Assembly (NCBI GenBank): GCA_014871385.1 | Contig: CM026422.1 | Span: forward strand, 17,425,199-17,489,198 | Reading direction: 5' to 3' | DNA: 64,000 nucleotides | Source: Ceratodon purpureus | Taxonomy: Eukaryota > Streptophyta > Bryopsida > Pseudoditrichales > Ditrichaceae | Shown: one piece after another, positions 33,574 through 45,451 of the stretch | Numbering within the stretch: position 1 is the stretch's first letter | Layout: every line of letters begins with the position of its first letter | Notes under the pieces: generated by a model | Databases searched by the model: none | What the model was told of the DNA's origin: nothing | Seen by the model: only the letters and a program-made list of their open reading frames with translations | Position numbers and translations under genes: made by a program

Positions 33574-35968
33574 CCCATATTCGTTTACTTGGGACTATTC
33601 CACACATTTCGAACTCCGTTGAAGTCTTATATGTCCAAGAATTTGTACTAAGAGTCCTGAATTATTCACACATGTATTATGAGATATGGTGTTTTTCGAG
33701 AAATTATTACCTTCATCAGGTTTTATGATCAAGTTTTTTAACCAATTAACTAATTCAAATTTGAATGTTGGGAATACGATTGACTTTTAAATGATCATGT
33801 TTTATGTTCTACCTCAATGAATAGGCACAAAATACAAGAGATCAAAAAAAATTATGAAACAATTATCCCATTTATAGGACAAAATACAAAATGAAATTAT
33901 GCCTACACTACACCTTAAGTCCATTACATTTTAATATACAATTCATCTAAATTTAAATTAACAGTAAGTACACTAACTAACAAAGTGTACATAATATGTA
34001 CCTCCAAACATATTAATGTATGATTAAACAAAAAGTTGCAAAATGTTGAGCTACATGAACCATGGAATTAAAAACGTGAATGGAATGTATTATAATTCTA
34101 TCACTTAAGCTTTAAAAGGTGAAGTAGTTGGATTCTATGAAAGTTATCCTTTACTTGTTGAATTGTTTCCTATAGATTCACATTAAGAATCTATATTGAA
34201 AAACATATATTTTTAATACTAAAAAATGATACTAGACTCTATCTCAATTAAATAAATGTCTATCCGTTCAATAACCTTGCACAAAACCAAATCTAAACAT
34301 CTTCTCAAATCATGGAGAGTTCTTTTAATTATCTGAAGGGTAATTTTATGCGTTGGCAAATTCTTCAATCTTCTTCAATGTTTCTTTTAACACAATCCTG
34401 TTATAGCGTGCTTTGTATATTTTCATGTAATGCACATTACATATGCACTTTTTTGTGTGAACCTTAAACATTTTGAAAACTAGAAAACTACCTAAAATTT
34501 TATATATTTTAAAGTGTTAAAATTTTAAATTAAAACTTACAGTGAGTGGCAAGATATTTTGGTAGAACATAGAAATTTTATACATTTATGTGTATTTTTT
34601 CATGAAATGTACATTTCAATATTCCTTTATGGCTTTTCTTTAGTGATAAAATGTTTTATATCAAGTAAAATAAGGAAGTAATGTTTTATTATTTTATTAT
34701 AATATAAGTTGATTAGAAATATAGTTACATTGACAATAGAAAACACCTGAACACAATAGATGTTTCAATTTTTTTTTTTTACCATGTTGTTGATTAATAG
34801 CTAATAGAATTAAATTGCATTGGCACTATAGGGGCCAATAATTTGGGATGGGCTATAGAGCAATTTATTATCTATTTTATATGAATATCTAAAACAAAGA
34901 TTAGAATTAATAATGGAAATTTTGTGGTTAATAAGAAATGCAGTATAATCTTTTCAATGGGGCAGAAATTGTAATTACTGGAGAGGTCTATTTAATAATG
35001 AAGAACTAAAACATATCATGAAAGTGATTTTGGATTTACAATATGACATGGATCTCATTTTATGAAAGTGACCTTCAATTTATAATTCAAGACGCAACAC
35101 TGTTTCTTTACCAAGAACACCTAAAGTACTTTAGAATCATTGGTAGTAAGTCTTGAGCTGAGGACAAATCTTAGATAATGCACATTTGTGAAATTTGTCT
35201 AATTGAGGATGCTCAAGAGTATCAATACTAAAGACCAAATTATTTAAGTTGTTCATAAATCATTAAATGATTTTCTTTTTTCAGTGACATTGCAATTAAA
35301 TACATAGACCAACTACATATTGAAGATAATAATGTCCTCTAAATACAATACTACAAAAATTGTGCTATTATCTACTGAAATAAATTACAATATATAACTA
35401 TCAAGATCTTACTCTTGAATGGAATTTTGTGAAAGCTATTCTTTAACATTATAATTCTTGAAATTTTATTTTTTTGTAAATATTAATTTAATTGAATTCT
35501 CCGAATTGTACACCAATTAGATCTTATATTATTGTAGAATAAAAAATTGTATATTATCTGTTCTATGAATAACTTTATCCTATTATGTTCAATGCTTTTC
35601 TGAATTTATCTAAACAATCAAAGAAGCAACTTATATAAAATTGCACCACTCTTTTTGTACTCAAGAACATTATAATTTTTGAAACAACCAAAAGAGGGAA
35701 GTACAAATGAAAACAAACTAAATTTTCCTTGAATAACATTGTTGATACCTGTGTATAAAGAGAAGTGTGATACCATACATACACTGCGTCTAAGAAAATG
35801 TCTAAGAGAATTGCTACTCACTATCAGAACCACTTGCAACTTCATGAGCATTTGGCGGAGCTCTAATGCTCTAAGCTATTTTTGCTAAAGCTAGTATAAT
35901 ATGACGTTTTGGAATTTTGACAACTCTTGTAGGCAAAGTCTTCGGTTTCCATGTTGTTAAAATACTAT

Positions 35969-36978
35969 CTATACTTGTAAATTGCTAGTCATGCGTGAGC
36001 TCTTCAGTTCCCACTTGAAGTTGCTTGTTGTATCCCAATTCTGATATGACATCGATCTTGTACCAGTTTGAATGCAAGGTCTATACCATTTCACCTTGAT
36101 TTGTTTATAATTCACAGGACCAAATGATAAAACATTTTCGCGCAATTTCATGCTCCATCGTCCGAAAGAGGCATCTATGCCATCGTGAGTATGTCCAACC
36201 AAGAGGAAAGAAACCTGGATTTCTTCAAATATGCCTTTTGCAACAAGGAGGGACCAAAAGCACATCACATGTCGGCTTTTGTTGTCCTTCCAACAGTTAT
36301 CAAGTTGTATATGCAAAGAGGCGGTAGTTTAACAAATTCCTCTAAATTTGGTAATAAAGGCTTCAATGCTATAGAGCTAATGCATTGCTCTGAGCCTACA
36401 AGGACTGCTTCATACAATTTAGTTGAGCCAGCCCCTACAAAGAGAGAGCTAGAATTTAGAGACTTCAGAGGATTTTCAAAATCGCAAAGAAGTTTGGCGA
36501 TGGATCCAATTGTTTGGTTATTATCTGCAGGATAGAGGTCAAGAGTGTAGTGCGCATATTTTTTATCGCCGTGTCCATGAGCAAGCATTCCTGTCACGGA
36601 AACCGGAAGCTTCATTAAACCATCAATTGGTTTGCTTTTTGCAGCAAAGCACGGAGAAGATGTCTTTGAATGATCCATCTTGTCGTGCATAATGCACAAT
36701 ACTTGTAATGGCCGATAACATGCTAATGCTCTGCTCAAGTAATAAAATGCACGGCATGCTTCTTGCTCACGGAGATGAATTTCAAGGAGTTCCATTGCAT
36801 GTATAAAACCAGGAGAACCATAAGCTTGGACATCTCGAAGTTTAGTAAACTCATCACATCTTGCACATTGAGCAAAGCCATCTCCGCGGCGCTTCATCTG
36901 ATACTCTGAAAAATGTTGTTTACGATATTTACTACAAGATGATTGAGAAATCAACTTATGCCCGCATTCTTTTTGGAC
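35969..36978 (-). pseudogene. DUF7869-like transposon gene, frameshifted (left copy)
   Basis: Mirror image of the right-arm copy at 44442-45451 and identical to it in all peptide features, including the same frameshift between the two halves. See the right-arm entry for motifs. It is transcribed, if at all, outward from the spacer toward the left border. Confidence 0.75.
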
Positions 36979-38937
36979 CTATGAAGAAAAACCATGTTTG
37001 TGAAATTGCTCATCTAGGTAATGAACCAATGCTTACGAGACAAAGGGTCACTAATACCAAACTACTCACTCCTTTCGGGAATAGATTTCTTTTTCTACTA
37101 TGTGTATAGAACCAAATACTACATTTGAGGCATCAATCCAGTAGTCAATTGACTACTGGAATCTTGTGTAATGTAGAAGAGATCCATGTACACGATCTCA
37201 TTTATACGTATTAGTTACATATAAGCATCGTAGATCAGACCGTAGGAATAATTTCAAATACATCTAAATTATCGAAAATAAAATAAAATAAGAGGTCCAA
37301 AATTATGCCGAGATTGATAGCATAGTAGAATTTGAAGCAAAGTTCTACCTTTCATGATGATGAGGATATCAACGTCAATGTAGACACAAAATAAATTGGT
37401 GAAACAACAGAGACAGTGCAGCTCATGACATTCTCGAGGGCATCTATATGCAAACCAATGTGATTGCTAATATTGTACCTGAAGGTGGATACGTTGTTGA
37501 GATTTGAGCGTGTACAATTGAAGTGGAGTGCATTTTGTCAAGAAAACCTTCTACAACTAAACATTTTGTAACGACACAAGCAAATATGATACAAGAGAAT
37601 TTGATGCAAACAAAGGAATGTTGCTATTGAGCGCTAAAGAACTATCCACTAAGCTAGGGGCTAGAAAACAAATACATTCCGGGAAAGTGTGAAGAAAAAC
37701 AAGGCATATCAAAAACATTTAGCGCCTAAAAGCATTGTAAAGAAACACAATTAGTAGAAGCTTACAAATCTCAACGAAGAACGTTTTTCTTGAATCGGCA
37801 AGCCCGCAGGAAACACGAGTTGTTGCAAAAACCCTCGGTGCTATAGAAAACCAGTGGTATAAGATATGAGATTGGAGGCTACAAAAACCGAACTATACTC
37901 TGCTAACCCTAAAATGATACAGTTTTCAACATTCGCCTATGAAGTCTTAGATATACAATTGCAAAGTCTGCAACCTAAATGATTCACAAGTCAACAAATG
38001 GTGAGAGAGAAACAAGCTATGGTGATACAAAGAGGCGGCATACGCACAGTGAAGCATACAAAGAAGAGGGAGAAGGAAGAAGAGTGACGAATGAAGGAGA
38101 AGGGTGTAGGAAAGAGGGGGTGGTTTGGCGGACTACAACCTATAAAATTTGGTAATCTTGTCAACTTAACATTTGGCGGCTGCAAACCCTGTCATCATTT
38201 AAACTTGAGATTTGGCGGCTGCGCACTACCAATTATGATGGTAGGTCTGGCCTAGCTAGTTTGACCCAAGCAATGCAAACTGAGTGCGTAGATTGCAGAA
38301 AGTTGGTAGATGTATGCTCAAAGGAGAAGAAGAAGGAAGTTACTAGATTCTAACATGTATAAAAAGGTTTGAAAAATAAATTTCTAAATTCATGATAAGA
38401 ATATTGGAATACCAAAAAACTTAACACCTATAACTTAATATAAAATGAATTTGTAAGTTTTATTTAAGGTTGTGAAGTTCATGTTATGTGAAGTGCTGAT
38501 TAATATTTATTTACAAATATATTAAAAATAATCATTATTTTATGCATCAAGAATGAATCCAAATAGCATATTCTAATTCATTTTCTTCCCTTGCATTTAA
38601 TTCCCTTTCTTCTTAGTATTTTATTGAATTATTAGAACTGTTAAGTTTTTATATTTGTTCTAGAATTCCTATTTTGTCTAGAAAATGAGATTTTCATGTA
38701 GACAAAATTTAAACTCTATAAATATGTAGGATTGCAAAATTGATATTTGTGAAATTTGGATAGTTCCAACAAACCGTTTGACATAAGATGTTTATTAGTG
38801 TAACCCAACATATCCACTTCCTTTACACATGGCTTACTAGAAATTTGATATGTAATTCAAAAGTTATGAAAGGTTGAAGGTTTTAAATCTAAATGTAGGC
38901 AACAAAAAACATTTTCAAGTATTTTTGCCAAAATATG

Positions 38938-38943
<6 letters not shown>

Positions 38944-39015
<72 letters not shown>
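38944..39015. repeat. (TA)n microsatellite, left arm
   Basis: About 36 TA units, against about 24 in the right arm. This is the only length difference detected between the arms. Confidence 0.9.
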
Positions 39016-39018
<3 letters not shown>

Positions 39019-40049
39019 ATCATCAATTTCTAGAAAAATCAATTTCCTTAGGAAGCTTTAAGCCATTCATATCCAATAAATGAAGTAATATTTATGAGAA
39101 GTCATATTTACTAGTTTGTCTAGAAAATTCTACATCTTATTCTAAATTACATATGGAACGACGATGAAAATCAAGGTTAAATTTAATGAATGTTTGGTGA
39201 AGACTCCGAAGTCATTTTTTACATAGAATATGCACTTGGCCATTACAAAATTGTAGAGAATTTTGTTGGAAAGTTTATTGAAGATAAGATTTTGGTTTTT
39301 TAAAGGATTGAAGAGGACTTATTTTAGAAGTTTAAACATGAGGATCTTTCAATTGATTTTGGAAATTCAAGTTTTGAATGGAGTTTACCATCATTCAAGG
39401 ATTGAAACTATCTTTTGAAGTTCAAGTTCTTATTTGTTTATTAATTTTAAGTAAAGTCGAACAAGGTTTTTGATTGGTTTTTCATACACTGCTCTGCTCC
39501 AATTAGTGTGTTGGTTCAGATTTATCTAGAAAAAAATACTTGGCGATAAATTGATTATTTAGTGCTTGAAGAGAGATTGTAATGATTTGATATGGATTCT
39601 TCAACTGTGAAAATGGAGTCATATTTTTTCAACTCCAACATCAAGTATATAAATGTACTTTAAGCAATATGAGTGGTCACATTTAATGTTTTCATGTCTT
39701 ATTTTCCAAAAAATTGGAAATAAGATATAATGTTTGTACCAATACATAATTTATGTTGTTAAGTTTTCAAACAAGAAGTTAAGTGAAGATCATTGTATTT
39801 TTTTAGAAAATTTTATACTTCTTAAATGTGATGTTTGAAAATATTTATAAATTAAATCAAAAATTATAATTAATAATACAATTTTAAAACTATGAATTTA
39901 TGAATTAGTAGTTTTAATATAATTTAAAAATTTAAAAATTTAAAAATTGTTATGCTAGTATATAAAAAATTATGAATTTTAATATATAAAAATTAATTTA
40001 AAAATTAAATTCATAATTTTAAATGAACTCGAAAATTTTATTTTGATTT

Positions 40050-41394
40050 AATATATAAATCATGTGTTAATATGTACTTGGTATTGAATAGTAAAAGATG
40101 TACATGTTAAGTTTGAAAGTCATGGTATTGATCATTTATATAGTCCAAATAACATGTGTTTCCAAAACGAGACAATAAAAAATCTGTACATATTTTAGTT
40201 GCTAATTAAAAAAATACAAAACTTATGCATATTTCAGAATTTTCTCATTGGCATTAAAAAAGTACAAAATTATAATGTAGAAACTTTAATGTGCCTACTA
40301 TTGTAAAGTATGTTAATAAAAGTTCCAAATTGTAGAAAAGATATAATATGAAAACTTGATTTTATTCTGTATCAAATTAAAAATTTAACGATTGTTTCTC
40401 TAGATTCTAGTTTGAGTACCTTTATACAAATAAATGTTGAACATCATATAAATACTTCCTTTTCTCATTTTGGTACTTGAAAAAAAAAAATCAAATTATA
40501 GTGATATCTTAAAAAGAATATGTAAAAATTTATCATGCAAATATTGTATAACATGCAAAATAGCAAGGTCAATCTCACTAGATTGCTTTATGTAACAACA
40601 CTTGCAAATTGTAAATAGTGTTTGAGATTGTTTGAACGATCCATATCAAATGAACATATGTTTCACAAGGGTGACAATTGGCAACAATAGATTCTACACG
40701 AGTTCGTAAGTGCAAGTTCTGCAACTCTTTCCATCGCATTGTATAGATTCAGATCTCATACTCATTTAAGTTTCTATAGCAAGAACTCAACATGGGCATG
40801 TATGTTTACATAGAGCAGAAAGGAGAGATAGCTATCATCTGTTTCATTGTTAAACATCATCCATACACTTTACCCCGAGTTACTGGATAGATACAATACG
40901 TTTTCCATACACAAACTCTCCGTTGATACAAAATTTCATCTTTGAAATAATGTACTTTCAACAAGTCATGTATGAATAACCTCGTCCTTTTTATACAAAA
41001 TCGATATAAAATAGGTCAAAATTTCATAAACTAATGATCGTCCAATTCCAAATAGATGAGTGACCAAATTTATAGTGGATCCACTCATTAATTTAAACAA
41101 TGCAATAGCAACTCTATTTTCCACTTCAATTGGTTCCCGCAATTTGGTCCTTTTTTTTCTTTGCAAACTATATCATACCTCATCACATAAGTACATAAAT
41201 GTTTTTTGTGCAATGTAAAAAAAATAAACCACAATTGTGTGGATACTCTTGCATCAAAAAGCTTTAAATCTTGATCTTGTGGTACAGTAGTTGAAACTTG
41301 ATAACTGTAGGGTTTTTTTAGATCATGAATTCAAATGTCAGTTGCAATGTCAGTTTGTTACATATGATCAGTTCCGATTTTCAAAATAATTTAA
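40050..41394. other. Spacer of the giant inverted repeat
   Basis: 1,345 bp of single-copy AT-rich DNA between the two arms. It holds a PIF/Harbinger transposase fragment on the minus strand and otherwise no gene. The two spacer edges show no convincing similarity to each other, so the inner border of the repeat is a true break. Confidence 0.8.
40966..41166 (-). pseudogene. PIF/Harbinger (HARBI1-like) transposase fragment
   Basis: The peptide contains REPIEVENRVAIALFKLMSG, then STINLVTHLFGIGRSLVYEI. This is the characteristic N-terminal helix-turn-helix preceding the DDE domain of Harbinger transposases. The frame stops shortly after, and the minus-strand sequence downstream, toward 40600, is full of stops, so only the DNA-binding end survives. 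Confidence 0.8.
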
Positions 41395-42425
41395 AAATCA
41401 AAATAAAATTTTCGAGTTCATTTAAAATTATGAATTTAATTTTTAAATTAATTTTTATATATTAAAATTCATAATTTTTTATATACTAGCATAACAATTT
41501 TTAAATTTTTAAATTTTTAAATTATATTAAAACTACTAATTCATAAATTCATAGTTTTAAAATTGTATTATTAATTATAATTTTTGATTTAATTTATAAA
41601 TATTTTCAAACATCACATTTAAGAAGTATAAAATTTTCTAAAAAAATACAATGATCTTCACTTAACTTCTTGTTTGAAAACTTAACAACATAAATTATGT
41701 ATTGGTACAAACATTATATCTTATTTCCAATTTTTTGGAAAATAAGACATGAAAACATTAAATGTGACCACTCATATTGCTTAAAGTACATTTATATACT
41801 TGATGTTGGAGTTGAAAAAATATGACTCCATTTTCACAGTTGAAGAATCCATATCAAATCATTACAATCTCTCTTCAAGCACTAAATAATCAATTTATCG
41901 CCAAGTATTTTTTTCTAGATAAATCTGAACCAACACACTAATTGGAGCAGAGCAGTGTATGAAAAACCAATCAAAAACCTTGTTCGACTTTACTTAAAAT
42001 TAATAAACAAATAAGAACTTGAACTTCAAAAGATAGTTTCAATCCTTGAATGATGGTAAACTCCATTCAAAACTTGAATTTCCAAAATCAATTGAAAGAT
42101 CCTCATGTTTAAACTTCTAAAATAAGTCCTCTTCAATCCTTTAAAAAACCAAAATCTTATCTTCAATAAACTTTCCAACAAAATTCTCTACAATTTTGTA
42201 ATGGCCAAGTGCATATTCTATGTAAAAAATGACTTCGGAGTCTTCACCAAACATTCATTAAATTTAACCTTGATTTTCATCGTCGTTCCATATGTAATTT
42301 AGAATAAGATGTAGAATTTTCTAGACAAACTAGTAAATATGACTTCTCATAAATATTACTTCATTTATTGGATATGAATGGCTTAAAGCTTCCTAAGGAA
42401 ATTGATTTTTCTAGAAATTGATGAT

Positions 42426-42428
<3 letters not shown>

Positions 42429-42476
<48 letters not shown>
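42429..42476. repeat. (TA)n microsatellite, right arm
   Basis: About 24 TA units, the shorter allele of the tract found in the left arm. Confidence 0.9.
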
Positions 42477-42482
<6 letters not shown>

Positions 42483-44441
42483 CATATTTTGGCAAAAATA
42501 CTTGAAAATGTTTTTTGTTGCCTACATTTAGATTTAAAACCTTCAACCTTTCATAACTTTTGAATTACATATCAAATTTCTAGTAAGCCATGTGTAAAGG
42601 AAGTGGATATGTTGGGTTACACTAATAAACATCTTATGTCAAACGGTTTGTTGGAACTATCCAAATTTCACAAATATCAATTTTGCAATCCTACATATTT
42701 ATAGAGTTTAAATTTTGTCTACATGAAAATCTCATTTTCTAGACAAAATAGGAATTCTAGAACAAATATAAAAACTTAACAGTTCTAATAATTCAATAAA
42801 ATACTAAGAAGAAAGGGAATTAAATGCAAGGGAAGAAAATGAATTAGAATATGCTATTTGGATTCATTCTTGATGCATAAAATAATGATTATTTTTAATA
42901 TATTTGTAAATAAATATTAATCAGCACTTCACATAACATGAACTTCACAACCTTAAATAAAACTTACAAATTCATTTTATATTAAGTTATAGGTGTTAAG
43001 TTTTTTGGTATTCCAATATTCTTATCATGAATTTAGAAATTTATTTTTCAAACCTTTTTATACATGTTAGAATCTAGTAACTTCCTTCTTCTTCTCCTTT
43101 GAGCATACATCTACCAACTTTCTGCAATCTACGCACTCAGTTTGCATTGCTTGGGTCAAACTAGCTAGGCCAGACCTACCATCATAATTGGTAGTGCGCA
43201 GCCGCCAAATCTCAAGTTTAAATGATGACAGGGTTTGCAGCCGCCAAATGTTAAGTTGACAAGATTACCAAATTTTATAGGTTGTAGTCCGCCAAACCAC
43301 CCCCTCTTTCCTACACCCTTCTCCTTCATTCGTCACTCTTCTTCCTTCTCCCTCTTCTTTGTATGCTTCACTGTGCGTATGCCGCCTCTTTGTATCACCA
43401 TAGCTTGTTTCTCTCTCACCATTTGTTGACTTGTGAATCATTTAGGTTGCAGACTTTGCAATTGTATATCTAAGACTTCATAGGCGAATGTTGAAAACTG
43501 TATCATTTTAGGGTTAGCAGAGTATAGTTCGGTTTTTGTAGCCTCCAATCTCATATCTTATACCACTGGTTTTCTATAGCACCGAGGGTTTTTGCAACAA
43601 CTCGTGTTTCCTACGGGCTTGCCGATTCAAGAAAAACGTTCTTCGTTGAGATTTGTAAGCTTCTACTAATTGTGTTTCTTTACAATGCTTTTAGGCGCTA
43701 AATGTTTTTGATATGCCTTGTTTTTCTTCACACTTTCCCGGAATGTATTTGTTTTCTAGCCCCTAGCTTAGTGGATAGTTCTTTAGCGCTCAATAGCAAC
43801 ATTCCTTTGTTTGCATCAAATTCTCTTGTATCATATTTGCTTGTGTCGTTACAAAATGTTTAGTTGTAGAAGGTTTTCTTGACAAAATGCACTCCACTTC
43901 AATTGTACACGCTCAAATCTCAACAACGTATCCACCTTCAGGTACAATATTAGCAATCACATTGGTTTGCATATAGATGCCCTCGAGAATGTCATGAGCT
44001 GCACTGTCTCTGTTGTTTCACCAATTTATTTTGTGTCTACATTGACGTTGATATCCTCATCATCATGAAAGGTAGAACTTTGCTTCAAATTCTACTATGC
44101 TATCAATCTCGGCATAATTTTGGACCTCTTATTTTATTTTATTTTCGATAATTTAGATGTATTTGAAATTATTCCTACGGTCTGATCTACGATGCTTATA
44201 TGTAACTAATACGTATAAATGAGATCGTGTACATGGATCTCTTCTACATTACACAAGATTCCAGTAGTCAATTGACTACTGGATTGATGCCTCAAATGTA
44301 GTATTTGGTTCTATACACATAGTAGAAAAAGAAATCTATTCCCGAAAGGAGTGAGTAGTTTGGTATTAGTGACCCTTTGTCTCGTAAGCATTGGTTCATT
44401 ACCTAGATGAGCAATTTCACAAACATGGTTTTTCTTCATAG

Positions 44442-45451
44442 GTCCAAAAAGAATGCGGGCATAAGTTGATTTCTCAATCATCTTGTAGTAAATATCGTAA
44501 ACAACATTTTTCAGAGTATCAGATGAAGCGCCGCGGAGATGGCTTTGCTCAATGTGCAAGATGTGATGAGTTTACTAAACTTCGAGATGTCCAAGCTTAT
44601 GGTTCTCCTGGTTTTATACATGCAATGGAACTCCTTGAAATTCATCTCCGTGAGCAAGAAGCATGCCGTGCATTTTATTACTTGAGCAGAGCATTAGCAT
44701 GTTATCGGCCATTACAAGTATTGTGCATTATGCACGACAAGATGGATCATTCAAAGACATCTTCTCCGTGCTTTGCTGCAAAAAGCAAACCAATTGATGG
44801 TTTAATGAAGCTTCCGGTTTCCGTGACAGGAATGCTTGCTCATGGACACGGCGATAAAAAATATGCGCACTACACTCTTGACCTCTATCCTGCAGATAAT
44901 AACCAAACAATTGGATCCATCGCCAAACTTCTTTGCGATTTTGAAAATCCTCTGAAGTCTCTAAATTCTAGCTCTCTCTTTGTAGGGGCTGGCTCAACTA
45001 AATTGTATGAAGCAGTCCTTGTAGGCTCAGAGCAATGCATTAGCTCTATAGCATTGAAGCCTTTATTACCAAATTTAGAGGAATTTGTTAAACTACCGCC
45101 TCTTTGCATATACAACTTGATAACTGTTGGAAGGACAACAAAAGCCGACATGTGATGTGCTTTTGGTCCCTCCTTGTTGCAAAAGGCATATTTGAAGAAA
45201 TCCAGGTTTCTTTCCTCTTGGTTGGACATACTCACGATGGCATAGATGCCTCTTTCGGACGATGGAGCATGAAATTGCGCGAAAATGTTTTATCATTTGG
45301 TCCTGTGAATTATAAACAAATCAAGGTGAAATGGTATAGACCTTGCATTCAAACTGGTACAAGATCGATGTCATATCAGAATTGGGATACAACAAGCAAC
45401 TTCAAGTGGGAACTGAAGAGCTCACGCATGACTAGCAATTTACAAGTATAG
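44442..45451 (+). pseudogene. DUF7869-like transposon gene, frameshifted (right copy)
   Basis: An acceptor (TTTTTCTTCATAG, ending 44441) opens a frame reading VQKECGHKLISQSSCSKYRK, then a Cys-rich patch (FAQCARCDEF), then HDKMDHSKT and AHGHGDKKYAHYTLDLYP. This frame ends at 45155. The conserved continuation QLDNCWKDNKSRHVMCFWSL, then FLLVGHTHDGIDASFGRW, lies in another frame starting at 45104, so about one base is lost near 45100. DNC...NK and VGHTHxxID are hallmarks of the DUF7869 family, which occurs in multicopy, transposon-like eukaryotic genes and looks like an RNase H-fold transposase core; that last point is inference. 5' exons should lie between about 43.3 and 44.4 kb, but I could not fix them. 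The shared frameshift makes both copies non-functional unless an intron removes it. Confidence 0.75.

Larger units (their letters stand above)
33574..40049. repeat. Left arm of a giant inverted repeat
   Basis: This 6,476-bp arm is the reverse complement of 41395-47846. Paired positions sum to 81420 from the outer border inward to the TA microsatellite, and to 81444 beyond it. The only length change is therefore 24 bp in the (TA)n tract (38944-39015 here). I found one substitution by eye: C at 37807, where the other arm's base implies T. The outer border is sharp at 33574/47846 and the inner at 40049/41395. It carries a transposon-type gene on the minus strand that reads outward. Confidence 0.95.

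Noticed and set aside
35569..35851. Small open frames near the outer part of both inverted-repeat arms (also 45569-45845)
   Set aside because: They lie just downstream of the transposon-type gene in AT-rich DNA. There is no family resemblance, and they are probably 3' untranslated sequence.
38857..39083. Open frames made of Tyr-Ile repeats on both strands (also at 42361-42546)
   Set aside because: These are translations of the (TA)n microsatellite, not genes.
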